Origin: Achromobacter sp. UMC71
Lineage (GTDB): Bacteria; Pseudomonadota; Gammaproteobacteria; Burkholderiales; Burkholderiaceae_B
Length of the DNA: 64,000 nucleotides
Reading direction: 5' to 3'
NCBI RefSeq assembly: GCF_014170305.1
Contig: NZ_LZZT01000031.1
Span: 124,001-188,000 of the forward strand
Part shown: positions 51,727-60,137 of the stretch, piece by piece
How the letters are laid out: each line of letters starts with the position of its first letter
Position numbering within the stretch: position 1 is the first letter of the stretch
Program-made: the position numbers and the translations under genes
Notes under the pieces: model-generated
What the model was told of the DNA's origin: nothing
What the model saw: only the letters and a program-made list of their open reading frames with translations
Databases searched by the model: none

Positions 51727-51783
51727 GGCCAGCGAGGTCTTTCTGAAGTCGTTTGAAATGAAAGGATTCGCCATTCTCTTGAC

Positions 51784-51802
51784 AATGAGAATCTGTCGCA
51801 AT
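51784..51802. promoter_or_regulatory. Fur box upstream of the 49.6-51.7 kb receptor
   Basis: AATGAGAATCTGTCGCAAT matches the 19-bp palindromic Fur consensus (AATGAGAAT-N-ATTCTCATT) at 9/9 positions on the left and 5/9 on the right. An overlapping inverted ATTCTC...GAGAAT (51773-51792) strengthens it. It lies 58 bases before the receptor start. Confidence 0.75.
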
Positions 51803-51958
51803 CGTTTTATCGTTTCGTTGTCGGCAGGCCACGATAAATAAGACACCCGTCTAATTCAGATGCTTTTCAGCTTGTGCATGGCACGCGGGCGCGACGTCGG
51901 TTGTCACCGTTCCGGGCACCACCGAGCTGCGCGCTCCCCCTGCGTCGGGCGCGGGCAA

Positions 51959-51984
51959 GCGGCGGCGGGGACAAACGCCGCCGC
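51959..51984. terminator. Hairpin after the catecholate ABC operon
   Basis: A 9-bp perfect GC stem (51959-51967 with 51976-51984) with an 8-base loop lies just past the ATPase stop at 51997. No T run follows. It would limit read-through from the ABC operon into the next receptor gene. Confidence 0.5.
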
Positions 51985-51996
51985 AACCACGCCCGT

Positions 51997-52755
51997 TCAG
52001 CGGTAGTACACGCAGATGCGCTTGCCGCCGATCTCGTGCACGTCGATCGGCAGCTCGTACAAGGCGCCCAGCACCTCGGGCCGGATCAGTTCGGCCGGGG
52101 TGCCATGGTGCGCCACCCTGCCTGCCTTCATCGCCACGATGCGATCCGAATAGACCGAGGCGAAGTTGATGTCATGCAGCACCAGCACCACCGTCTTGCC
52201 CAATTCATCGGCGGCGCGCCGCAGCGTGCCCATCATGGCTACCGCGTGCTTCATGTCCAGGCTGTTCAGCGGCTCGTCCAGCACCACGTAGCGCGTGTCC
52301 TGGCACAACACCATCGCCACGAAGGCGCGTTGGCGCTGGCCGCCGGACATCTCGTCCAGGTAGCGGTCCGCCAAGGGTTCCAGGTCCAGATAGGCGATGG
52401 CGCGGTCGATGTGGACCTTGTCGTCCAGCGTCAGCCGCCCGCCGCTGTGCGGATAGCGGCCGAACGCCACCAGGTCGCGCACCGTCAGGCGCAGCGGTAG
52501 GTGATTGTCCTGCCGCAGGATGGACAGGCGCCGCGCGAGCTCGCGGCTGTCGGTCCGGGTAACGTCCAGGCCGTCGACCTGGATCTGGCCGGCCGACGTC
52601 GGCAGCAGGCGGCTGATCATCGACAGCAGCGTCGACTTGCCAGCGCCGTTGGGGCCGATGATGGCGGTCACGCCGCCCGCCGGCAGCGCCAGCGTCACCT
52701 GGTCGACCACCACGTTGCTATCGTATTGCTTGCTGACTTGCTGGATATCGATCAT
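51997..52755 (-). CDS. Ferric-siderophore ABC transporter ATPase (CeuD/VctC type)
   Basis: 252 residues. Walker A is IGPNGAGKSTLLSMIS (about 32-47), the Q-loop LRQDNHLPLRLTVRDLV, the ABC signature MSGGQRQRAFVAMVL, Walker B YVVLDEPLNSLD, and the switch His in LVLHDINFAS. The order and the QVSKQYDSNVVVDQVTLALPAGG start are typical of iron-chelate importers. Its ATG overlaps the preceding permease stop by four bases. It energises import through the two permeases encoded upstream. Confidence 0.93.
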   Translation of the reverse strand: MIDIQQVSKQYDSNVVVDQVTLALPAGGVTAIIGPNGAGKSTLLSMISRLLPTSAGQIQVDGLDVTRTDSRELARRLSILRQDNHLPLRLTVRDLVAFGRYPHSGGRLTLDDKVHIDRAIAYLDLEPLADRYLDEMSGGQRQRAFVAMVLCQDTRYVVLDEPLNSLDMKHAVAMMGTLRRAADELGKTVVLVLHDINFASVYSDRIVAMKAGRVAHHGTPAELIRPEVLGALYELPIDVHEIGGKRICVYYR

Positions 52756-53735
52756 TGGCGTCCCCTGCGCAAGATCAGGGCCAGGAACATCACTCCGCCC
52801 ACGAATTCAATCACCACGCTGACGGTCGTGCTCAAACCCAGCACCCGTTCCAGCAACGTCTGGCCGCCCACCAGGAAGATCACGCTCAGCAGCACCGCGG
52901 CCGGCACGGTATGGCGGTGCCTGTCCGACCCCATCGCCTGGTACGCCAGGTTGCTGACCAGCAGGCCGAAGAAGGTCACCGGCCCGACCAGCGCCGTGGA
53001 CACCGACACCAGCACCGCGATCGCCGCCAGCGTCAGCAACAACGTGCGACGGTAGTCCACGCCCAGGTTCAGGGATATCTCGCGGCCCAGCGCCAGCACG
53101 TCGTAGCGCCGGCGCATGTGCCAGACCAGCCATGTTGCCGCCGCCACCGCCGCCAGCGCGATCGGCAACAGGCCCGTGCGCACCGTATTGAAATTGGCGA
53201 ACATGCGGTCCTGCAGCACCAGGAATTCATTCGGGTCGATCAGCCGCACCACAAAGCTGGACAGGCTGCGAAACAGCAGGCCGAAGATAATGCCCACCAG
53301 CATCATCAAATGCAGGCTTCGCACCGCGTCCGTGAACAACCACCGGAACAGCAGGCAGGCAAACGCCGTCATGGCGCACACTTCCAGCGCAAAGGCCGCC
53401 ACCGGATGATTCACCGCGCCGGCCATCTGGCCAAAGCCGAACACCACCACCGACTGGATCAGCAGGTACAGCGAATCAAAGCCCATGATGGCGGGCGTCA
53501 GGATGCGGTTGTGGGTTATCGTCTGGAACAGCACCGACGACACCGCGACGGCGTACGCCACCAGCAGCATCGCCGCCAGCTTGCCGCCGCGAAATGGCAG
53601 CACGAACGACCACTTGCCGTTGGCGCCCAGCGTCATGAAGCCGCCGATGCAGACCAGCGCGGCCACGGCCAGCAGGGCCAGGCGCCAGGCCTGGGGCGAA
53701 CGCGGCGCCAAGGCGCGCAAGACGGCGTCAGCCAC
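52752..53735 (-). CDS. Ferric-siderophore ABC permease (CeuC/VctG type)
   Basis: 327 residues, FecCD-family permease with ~9-10 helices. The segment VSSVLFQTITHNRILTPAIMGFDSLYLLIQSVVVFG is specific to the CeuC/YclO/VctG subgroup. The cytoplasmic ATPase-contact loop ALGREISLNLGVDYRRTLLLTLAAIAVLVSVSTALVGPVTFFGLLVSNLAYQ is conserved. The gene overlaps the upstream permease by 8 bases and the ATPase by 4, indicating tight coupling. It forms the heterodimeric channel with the 53.7-54.7 kb permease. Confidence 0.92.
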   Translation of the reverse strand: MADAVLRALAPRSPQAWRLALLAVAALVCIGGFMTLGANGKWSFVLPFRGGKLAAMLLVAYAVAVSSVLFQTITHNRILTPAIMGFDSLYLLIQSVVVFGFGQMAGAVNHPVAAFALEVCAMTAFACLLFRWLFTDAVRSLHLMMLVGIIFGLLFRSLSSFVVRLIDPNEFLVLQDRMFANFNTVRTGLLPIALAAVAAATWLVWHMRRRYDVLALGREISLNLGVDYRRTLLLTLAAIAVLVSVSTALVGPVTFFGLLVSNLAYQAMGSDRHRHTVPAAVLLSVIFLVGGQTLLERVLGLSTTVSVVIEFVGGVMFLALILRRGRQ

Positions 53736-54717
53736 GGCGCCCCCTGCGGCTGCGCAGCAAGCACAGGAACAGAACGCTGCCGACCACGCCCACCACTGTG
53801 CCCAGCGGAATCTCGTAGGGGTGGATCACCAGGCGGCCGATGATATCGCAGGCCAGCACGAAGACGCCGCCCAGCACCGCCACCCAGGGAATCGACCGCC
53901 GCATGTTGTCGCCCAGCATCAGGCTGACGGCGTTAGGCACGATCAGGCCCAGGAACGGGATGCCACCCGCCGTCACCACCACCACGGCGGAAATCGCCGA
54001 CACGATGAGCAAGCCAACCAGCGTCAGCCGCGCGTGGTTCAGGCCCAGGTTGGCGGCGAACTCACGCCCCATGCCGGCCACCGTGTAGCGGTCGGCCGCC
54101 AGGTAAGCCGCCGCGGCCAGGCCGAAGCCGAGCCACAAGAGTTCATAGCGGCCGCGCAGCACGCCCGAGAAATCGCCGGTGGTCCAGGCGTGCAGCGATT
54201 GCAGCAGGTCGTAGCGGTAGGCCACGAAAGTGGTCACCGCGTGGATCACGCCGCCCAGGATCAGGCCGATCAGCGGCACGATGAAAGGCGTGCGCAAGGG
54301 CACGCGCCGCAACAACGCCAGGAACAGCAGCGTGCCCGCCAGCGCGAACGCCGTGGCCGTCAACATCTTGCCGATCACCGGCGTGTCCGGCGCCAGCAGC
54401 GTCACGGCCAGGATGCCCAGCGTGGCCGATTCCACCGTGCCGGCGGTGGTGGGCTCGACATAGCGGTTGCGCACCAGCATCTGCATGATCAGCCCGGCCA
54501 CCGCCAGCGACATACCCGCCAGCAGCAAGGCCAGCGTGCGCGGCACGCGGCTGACCAGCAGCAGGCGCCAGGCGCGCTCGGCGTCCGGCCCGCCGGTCAG
54601 CGCGGCGAACGAGAACGAGCCTGCCCCCAGGCTGACGCTGGCCGCGCACAGCCCCAGCAGCAACAGCAGCAACGTCGCCAATCCCGCCCAGCCCTTGATC
54701 GCCCCGCCAGCCTTCAC
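53728..54717 (-). CDS. Ferric-siderophore ABC permease (CeuB/VctD type)
   Basis: 329 residues starting at GTG 54717. FecCD-type membrane protein with RVPRTLALLLAGMSLAVAGLIMQMLVRNRYVEPTTAGTVESATLGILAV, the CeuB/YclN/VctD subgroup form of the conserved segment. The loop GREFAANLGLNHARLTLVGLLIVSAISAVVVVTAGGIPFLGLIVPNAVSLM contacts the ATPase. The first helix is followed by a short periplasmic part. It begins 30 bases after the binding-protein stop and overlaps the next permease. Confidence 0.92.
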   Translation of the reverse strand: MKAGGAIKGWAGLATLLLLLLGLCAASVSLGAGSFSFAALTGGPDAERAWRLLLVSRVPRTLALLLAGMSLAVAGLIMQMLVRNRYVEPTTAGTVESATLGILAVTLLAPDTPVIGKMLTATAFALAGTLLFLALLRRVPLRTPFIVPLIGLILGGVIHAVTTFVAYRYDLLQSLHAWTTGDFSGVLRGRYELLWLGFGLAAAAYLAADRYTVAGMGREFAANLGLNHARLTLVGLLIVSAISAVVVVTAGGIPFLGLIVPNAVSLMLGDNMRRSIPWVAVLGGVFVLACDIIGRLVIHPYEIPLGTVVGVVGSVLFLCLLRSRRGRRG

Positions 54718-54747
54718 CCGCCCGCCCTCATCATGCGCGCCATGGGC

Positions 54748-55704
54748 TTACTTCGCCGCCGACAACGCGCGGGCGATGTCGTCCACGTTCTGCTGCATGG
54801 CGGTCAAACCGGCGCTGCCCAGCAGATACCAATTGAAGCCGTTCAGGTAGACCACGCGCTGGTTCTTCCAGGCCTTGGTCGGCCGGATCAGGTCGTTGTC
54901 CAACATGCGCTGGGCCGACGTGCCTTCGCGGCCGATCGCCGCATCGCGGTCGATCACGAAGAGCCAGTCCGGATCGGTCTGGGCGATGAACTCGAACGAA
55001 ATCGCCTGGCCGTGGTTCGACACGTTCAGATCCTTGGCTGCCGGCGCGATGCCAAAGGCGTCGTGGATCACGCCAAAGCGCGAACCCGGGCCGTAGGCGC
55101 TCATCTTGCCGCCGGTCGTCAGCACGATCAGGCCGGTGCCCGCCTTGGCGGCCTGGCCGTGCAGCGCCGCGATCGACGCGCGCAGCACATCCAGCTTTTG
55201 CTTGGCCAACGCCTCTTTGCCGTAGATGGCAGCCAGCGTCCCGGTGTTGCGCACGACGCTGCCCACCAGGTCCTTGGCGTCGGCTGTCAGGTCCACCGTG
55301 GGCGCCAGCTTGGCCAGTTCGTCGTACTTGGGCGCCGAGCGCCCGGCCACCAAGATGACCTGCGGCGCGGCCGCGTGGATCACTTCGTAGTTCGGCTCGA
55401 ACATGCTGCCGACCTTCAGGTAGCGCTTGTCGGCGTATTGGCTCAGTTGCGGCGGTAGCTTGGCGGCCGTCGGCACGCCGGTCACGTCCACGCCCAGCGC
55501 GTGCAGGGTATCCAGCACGGCCAGGTCCAGCACCACGGTCTTGGTCGGATTCTGCGGCACGGCGGTTTCACCGCGCGCATGCTTGACCGGCACGGTCTGG
55601 GCCGCGCATACCGCACTGGCCGCGCTCAGGGCCAGCACCGCCCCGGCGCGTGCCAACCAACGGCCTGCGCGTCCCGCATCTGCTTGCATCGTCATCATCA
55701 TCAT
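54748..55704 (-). CDS. Siderophore periplasmic binding protein (CeuE/VctP/YclQ type)
   Basis: About 318 residues. The start is ambiguous because four ATG codons in a row (55696-55704) follow AGAGG; one of the inner ones may be used. Signal peptide to about AVCAAQ; the residue before Cys is Val, so a lipobox is unlikely. VPVKHARGETAVPQNPTKTVVLDLAVLDTLHALGVDVTGVP is the CeuE-type start, then KVGSMFEPNYEVIHAAAPQVILVAGRSAPKYDELAKLAPTVDLT. CeuE-like proteins bind tetradentate catecholate iron complexes such as enterobactin breakdown products. Between the receptor gene (upstream) and the permeases, a GCCCGC/GCGGGC dyad (55744-55769) may tune expression. Confidence 0.9.
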   Translation of the reverse strand: MMMMTMQADAGRAGRWLARAGAVLALSAASAVCAAQTVPVKHARGETAVPQNPTKTVVLDLAVLDTLHALGVDVTGVPTAAKLPPQLSQYADKRYLKVGSMFEPNYEVIHAAAPQVILVAGRSAPKYDELAKLAPTVDLTADAKDLVGSVVRNTGTLAAIYGKEALAKQKLDVLRASIAALHGQAAKAGTGLIVLTTGGKMSAYGPGSRFGVIHDAFGIAPAAKDLNVSNHGQAISFEFIAQTDPDWLFVIDRDAAIGREGTSAQRMLDNDLIRPTKAWKNQRVVYLNGFNWYLLGSAGLTAMQQNVDDIARALSAAK

Positions 55705-55769
55705 TACCTCTGGATATTGCGCGCGCACGGCCTTCTGGGCGGTGCCCGCTGGTGTTGCCCCCCGCGGGC

Positions 55770-57791
55770 TTAGAACTTCACGCCTACGCCGAGCCAATAG
55801 CGGCGGCCGTCTTCCACGTAGCCGTAATCGTCGTAGGCGACCTGCTTGTCGAACAGGTTGTAGATGCCGGCGTAGACCGACACCTTCTTGTTGACCGCAT
55901 AGGAGCCGCCCAGGTCCACGAAGGTGTAGGACGGCGCCACCAGCGACGACGACGACGGCCCCGTGATCGGCTGGCTTTCCTTGCCGCGGTAGTTCACGCG
56001 GGCCCACGCTTCCAGCGCATCGGACGCCCGCCAGTTCACGGTGGTGGTGAACAGGTGCTTGGGCAGCTGGTTCAGCGGCTGGCCGGCGTACTGGCCGGAC
56101 TTCTGCTCGGACTTGGTGAACGTGTAGCTGCTGGTCATGGACCAATCGCGCCCCAGCGGCAGCTTCATGCTGGCCTCCACGCCGCGCGACACCGCCTTGT
56201 CCACGTTCATGTAGGTGGTGGGGTTGGCGCCGAACTGGTTGGGGCCGTCGGTGCACTGCGACAGCGGGCACGCGACGCGGGTGATCTTGTCCTTGAAGTT
56301 GTTGTTGAACAGCGTCAGGCCAGCATTGAAGCCCTCGCCGTCGTCATACAGCAGGCCGATTTCCTCGGTCACCGATTTTTCCGGCGTCAGGTCCGGATTG
56401 CCGTACATGTTGCCGCCCCGGCTGACCTGGCCCCAGCCGGCCACGGTCTGGCGCAGGTCGGGTGCCCGGAAGCCCGTGGAAACGCCGCCCTTCAGGGTCC
56501 AGCGCTCGGCCATGTGCCACACGCCGTACAGGCGCGGGCTGAAGTGGCTGCCGAAGTTCTCGTCCTGGTCCATGCGCAGGCCACCGGTCAGGGCGAAGCT
56601 GTCGGTCAGGCGCCATTCGTCTTCGGCGAACACGGCCCACTGGTAGCGGTCCACCCTGCTCGGGCCGCCGGCAAGCTGGTTGCCGGTCTGGTCCGTCAGG
56701 CGCTGCGACAGGTAGCTGCCGCCCAACGTCAGCATGTGCGACCCCAGCGGCAGCGACCAGCTGGTCTGCAGGTCCAGGTTCTTGATCTTCATCTGGCGCG
56801 AGCGGTTGTCGAACTCTTCCTGCTGCACGTAGCTGTCCGACACGGCCCAGCCCCAGCGGCCGGTGTGCGACAGCGCCCATTTGTTGCTGCGGTAGTCGGT
56901 TTCAGACGAGGCCGGGCAGCCGGTGCGCGGGCACGCCACGCCCGGCGGCAGCGGCGCCACCGTCTTGCCCAGCGTGTTCTCGTATTTCTGGCGGCTGGAA
57001 GTGGCCTCCAGCACGATGTCGTGGTCGCGATTGGGCGTCAGCGCCAGCTTGGCGGTGATGTTAGAGGCATTGCGCTTGCGGTAGCCGTCGATAATCTTGT
57101 CTTCGTCGCGCTGCGTCGCCTGGCCGTAGATCTGCAGGCCCAGCAAGTCGTTCTTGATCGGGCCGGCAAGGTAGAAGTTGCCCTGGTAGATATCGCCCGA
57201 CTTGCTGCTTTCCTGGATGGTGGTGTCCATGCGGATTTCGCCGCCCCACTCGCTGGGGACCTTGCGGGTGATGATGTTGATCACCCCGCCCATGGCATCT
57301 GACCCGTACAGCGACGACATCGGCCCGCGCACCACTTCAATGCGTTCGATGGCCGAGATCGGCGGCGTCCAGCCGCCCTCCACGCCGCTCGAATCCGAGT
57401 TGGTGCGCGTTTCACGCGAATTCTGGCGCTTGCCGTCGATCAGGATCAGCGTGTACTTCGGGCCCATGCCGCGCAGGCTGATGTCCTGGCGGTCGCCGCC
57501 GCCGGTCACCACCACGCCGGGCACTTCCACGAGTGCATCGGTCACATCGCGGTAGAACTTCTTTTCCAGGTCCTGGCGCGTGATCACGCTGATCGACGCC
57601 GGCGCGTCCTGGATCTGTTGTTCGTAGCCGCTGGCCGTCACCACCACGGTGTCCATGATCTTGGGCGCGGCGGGTTCCGCCGACTGCGCCCAGGCCGATT
57701 GGCCCATGCCCAGGCCCGCCGCGCACAACGCGGCGGCCAGGCGGGTACGCGGGCCGAATGCGCGGCGCGCGGCCAGATCGATGCTGCTCAT
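55770..57791 (-). CDS. TonB-dependent ferric-enterobactin-type receptor (PfeA/CirA-like)
   Basis: 673 residues with a signal peptide ending SAWAQ. The TonB box region is KIMDTVVVTASGYEQQIQDAP. The plug has ISVITRQDLEKKFYRDVTDALVEVPGVVVTGGGDRQDISLRGMGPKYTLILIDGKRQNSRETRTNSDSSG and RIEVVRGPMSSLYGSDAMGGVINIITRK, the FepA/CirA/IrgA pattern. Extracellular loops carry two Cys pairs (VACPRTGCP, VACPLSQCTDG), as in enterobactin receptors. The final strand ends GVGVKF. It is divergent from a two-component system, as in Pseudomonas pfeA-pfeRS, and followed by the catecholate ABC importer in the same direction. A Fur box lies upstream. Confidence 0.9.
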   Translation of the reverse strand: MSSIDLAARRAFGPRTRLAAALCAAGLGMGQSAWAQSAEPAAPKIMDTVVVTASGYEQQIQDAPASISVITRQDLEKKFYRDVTDALVEVPGVVVTGGGDRQDISLRGMGPKYTLILIDGKRQNSRETRTNSDSSGVEGGWTPPISAIERIEVVRGPMSSLYGSDAMGGVINIITRKVPSEWGGEIRMDTTIQESSKSGDIYQGNFYLAGPIKNDLLGLQIYGQATQRDEDKIIDGYRKRNASNITAKLALTPNRDHDIVLEATSSRQKYENTLGKTVAPLPPGVACPRTGCPASSETDYRSNKWALSHTGRWGWAVSDSYVQQEEFDNRSRQMKIKNLDLQTSWSLPLGSHMLTLGGSYLSQRLTDQTGNQLAGGPSRVDRYQWAVFAEDEWRLTDSFALTGGLRMDQDENFGSHFSPRLYGVWHMAERWTLKGGVSTGFRAPDLRQTVAGWGQVSRGGNMYGNPDLTPEKSVTEEIGLLYDDGEGFNAGLTLFNNNFKDKITRVACPLSQCTDGPNQFGANPTTYMNVDKAVSRGVEASMKLPLGRDWSMTSSYTFTKSEQKSGQYAGQPLNQLPKHLFTTTVNWRASDALEAWARVNYRGKESQPITGPSSSSLVAPSYTFVDLGGSYAVNKKVSVYAGIYNLFDKQVAYDDYGYVEDGRRYWLGVGVKF

Positions 57792-57861
57792 GTTTCAAAC
57801 TCTCCCGTCCCAGACCGCCGCCGCGCCCCGTGCGCGGCGCCACTGCCTGCTTCGTATTTTT

Positions 57862-57880
57862 AATGAAAACTATTCTCATA
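57862..57880. promoter_or_regulatory. Fur box upstream of the enterobactin-type receptor
   Basis: AATGAAAACTATTCTCATA matches the 19-bp Fur consensus at 15 of 18 informative positions (7/9 left, 8/9 right). It lies 71 bases before the receptor start at 57791 and 123 bases before the response-regulator start at 58003, so it could act on both. Confidence 0.85.
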
Positions 57881-58002
57881 TTAGAATTGAGGGGTTCGGG
57901 AGCCTGCAACACGCTTTCCTCAACTTTTATCTTCTTCGCACTTCTTGACACTCCGGCTGCCGGCGACCCGCCATGCTGCCGGCGGCAACAGACCCCAAGC
58001 GC

Positions 58003-58716
58003 ATGTCCATACCTACCCCATTGACGACGCGCCGCATCCTGTTGATCGACGACGACGTCGACCTGGCGCTGATGCTGCGTGAATACCTCGAACCCAGTCA
58101 TCTCGAACTGACGCTGGCGCACAACTGCGCCCAGGGCTTGCCCCTGGCCCTGCAAGACAGCTACCACCTGATCCTGCTGGACCTGATGCTGCCCGACGGC
58201 AACGGCCTGGACCTGCTGCGGCGCCTGCGCCAGACCTCGCGCCGTCCTGTCATCATGTTCACGGCCCATGGCGGCGAGACCGACCGCGTGCTGGGGCTGG
58301 AACTGGGCGCGGACGATTACCTGGCCAAACCCTTCAGCCCGCGCGAGCTCAAGGCGCGCATGTGCGCGGTGCTGCGCCGCTTCGAGGAAAAGCCCGAGGA
58401 GCCGGCTGCCGCGCTCAACGTCGGCGCGCTGTCGCTGGATGCGGCCACCGGCCGCGCCCGGCTGGGCGCGCAGGAAGTGCTGCTGACCGGCGCCGAGCAA
58501 CGCATCCTGGAAATCCTGATGCGCGCGCCCGGCCAAGTCGTAGCGCGCGAACAGATCAGCCTGTATGCACTGGGCCGCGCGGCCGATCGCTACGACCGCA
58601 GCATCGATACCCACATCAGCAGCCTGCGCAAGAAGCTGCGGCTGGACCACGCCGGCGACGCGCCCGCCATTCGCAACCTGCGCGGCCTGGGCTATGTGCT
58701 GGCGGGCGCGGCCTGA
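58003..58716 (+). CDS. OmpR-family response regulator (PfeR/CpxR-like)
   Basis: 237 residues from ATG 58003 (MSIPTPLTTRRILLIDDDVD); an upstream in-frame start adds ten residues. Receiver: acidic cluster DDD, phospho-acceptor Asp60 in LILLDLMLPDGNG, and Lys in DDYLAKPFSPREL. The DNA-binding domain has VLLTGAEQRILEILMRAPGQVVAREQISLYALGRAADRYDRSIDTHISSLRKKLRL, with wording like CpxR. It is divergent from the enterobactin-type receptor. By position it would activate that receptor when its siderophore is sensed, as PfeR does. The stop overlaps the kinase start (TGATG). Confidence 0.92.
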   Translation: MSIPTPLTTRRILLIDDDVDLALMLREYLEPSHLELTLAHNCAQGLPLALQDSYHLILLDLMLPDGNGLDLLRRLRQTSRRPVIMFTAHGGETDRVLGLELGADDYLAKPFSPRELKARMCAVLRRFEEKPEEPAAALNVGALSLDAATGRARLGAQEVLLTGAEQRILEILMRAPGQVVAREQISLYALGRAADRYDRSIDTHISSLRKKLRLDHAGDAPAIRNLRGLGYVLAGAA

Positions 58717-60137
58717 TGGCCTGGCTGCCCATCCGCTCGCTTTTCTGGCGGGCCTTCCTGACCTTCTGGGGCGCCATGGCCGTCATCATGGTCTGCGGCA
58801 TGATGCTGACCGCGGCGGTGGCGTGGTACCGCGTCGATTCGCTGGACGGCCTGAACCCCGGCAACCTGACGCGCGACGCGGCCCAGATCACGCGGACCGA
58901 GGGCGCCGCCGGCCTGCGCCGCTGGCTCGAGGCGATGGACAGCCGTTACTCGGCGCTCAAGATCTACGTGGTCGATACGCAAGACCAGGACATCCTGGGA
59001 CGGCCCCTGCCCACCCGCCTGCATGACTGGCTGATCGCCTTCCGCGCTTCGCACGAGGCCAATCTGATCGCGGCGCTGGACCTGCCTGCCGATCCATCCA
59101 CCCTGCGCGTGTCATGGTGGGATCCGCAATTGCTGGTGCTGCCCGACCGCACGGAACTGCTGATGCTGTTCCTGCCGTACGACTCCTCGCACTGGGAAGT
59201 GCTGGGCCTGACCCCGGTCACGCTGGCGCTGCTGCTGTTCGCGCTGGCCGTGACCGCGCCCTTCTGCTGGGCGTTGACCCGTCACATCGCCGCGCCGCTG
59301 GGCCAATTGCGCCTGGCCGCGCGCACGCTCTCTGCCGGACGGCTGGATACCCGCACGCCCGCCAAGCTATCGAAACGCAAGGATGAACTGGGCCTGCTGG
59401 CGCGCGATTTCAACGCCATGGCCGGCCGCCTGCAGGCCCTGGTCGACACCCGCGAACAGCTGCTGCGCAACATCGCGCACGAGCTGCGCTCGCCCTTGGC
59501 TCGCCTGCGCCTGGGCGTGGAACTGGCGCGCCGCAAGGACGAGCGCCAGGACTTGCAGCTGGACCGCATTGAACGCGAATGCGAACGGCTGGACGCGTTG
59601 GTGGGCAGCACCTTGAGGCTGGCCCGCATGGGCGCGCTGCCCTCGCCGACCGATACGCTGGATCTGGCCGAAGTCGTGGACGATGTGGTGCAGGACGCCC
59701 GCTTCGAAGCGGGCGATCGCCAATTGCGCATCGGCTGGACCCGCCCGGCGCCGCTGCACGTGGCCGCGGACCGCGACAGCCTGGCCAGCGCCATCGAAAA
59801 TGTGCTGCGCAACGCCCTGCGCTTTACCCCGGCCGGCGGCACCATCCACATCCGCCTGTTGGCCGATGCCGGCGAGGCCTGCCTGGAAATCGACGACAGC
59901 GGCCCCGGCGTACCCGAAAAGGAACTGGCCTACCTGTTCGAGCCGTTCTACCAAAGCACCGCCGTCGCCGCCGGCGCGGCGGGCGGCGCCGGCCTGGGCC
60001 TGAGCATCGCCCGCGCGGCAGTGGCCGCGCACAAGGGCCGGATATCGGCGCGCAACGCCTCGCCGCAAGGGTTGAGCGTGCGCATCGAACTGCCGCGAGC
60101 GGCGTCCCAGGACGCCGTCTGCTCCACTCAGTTGTAG
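58716..60137 (+). CDS. Sensor histidine kinase (PfeS/CpxA-like)
   Basis: 473 residues. TM1 (FWRAFLTFWGAMAVIMVCGMMLTAAVAW, about 10-37) and TM2 (LTPVTLALLLFALAVTAPFCWAL, about 166-188) frame a ~130-residue periplasmic sensor. HAMP (LGQLRLAARTLSAGRLDTRT), His box LLRNIAHELRSPLARLRLG, N box ENVLRNALRFTP, G1 DDSGPGVPEK and G2 GGAGLGLSIARA follow. The RSPLARL wording is CpxA/PfeS-like. It overlaps the response-regulator stop by one base, and its own last ten bases overlap the convergent receptor gene. It likely senses the ferric siderophore in the periplasm. Confidence 0.92.
   Translation: MAWLPIRSLFWRAFLTFWGAMAVIMVCGMMLTAAVAWYRVDSLDGLNPGNLTRDAAQITRTEGAAGLRRWLEAMDSRYSALKIYVVDTQDQDILGRPLPTRLHDWLIAFRASHEANLIAALDLPADPSTLRVSWWDPQLLVLPDRTELLMLFLPYDSSHWEVLGLTPVTLALLLFALAVTAPFCWALTRHIAAPLGQLRLAARTLSAGRLDTRTPAKLSKRKDELGLLARDFNAMAGRLQALVDTREQLLRNIAHELRSPLARLRLGVELARRKDERQDLQLDRIERECERLDALVGSTLRLARMGALPSPTDTLDLAEVVDDVVQDARFEAGDRQLRIGWTRPAPLHVAADRDSLASAIENVLRNALRFTPAGGTIHIRLLADAGEACLEIDDSGPGVPEKELAYLFEPFYQSTAVAAGAAGGAGLGLSIARAAVAAHKGRISARNASPQGLSVRIELPRAASQDAVCSTQL

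Noticed and set aside
57792..58002. A direct-repeat site for the PfeR-like regulator beside the Fur box
   Set aside because: The spacer is AT-rich, but no pair of hexamers with an 11-bp period stands out apart from the Fur box itself.
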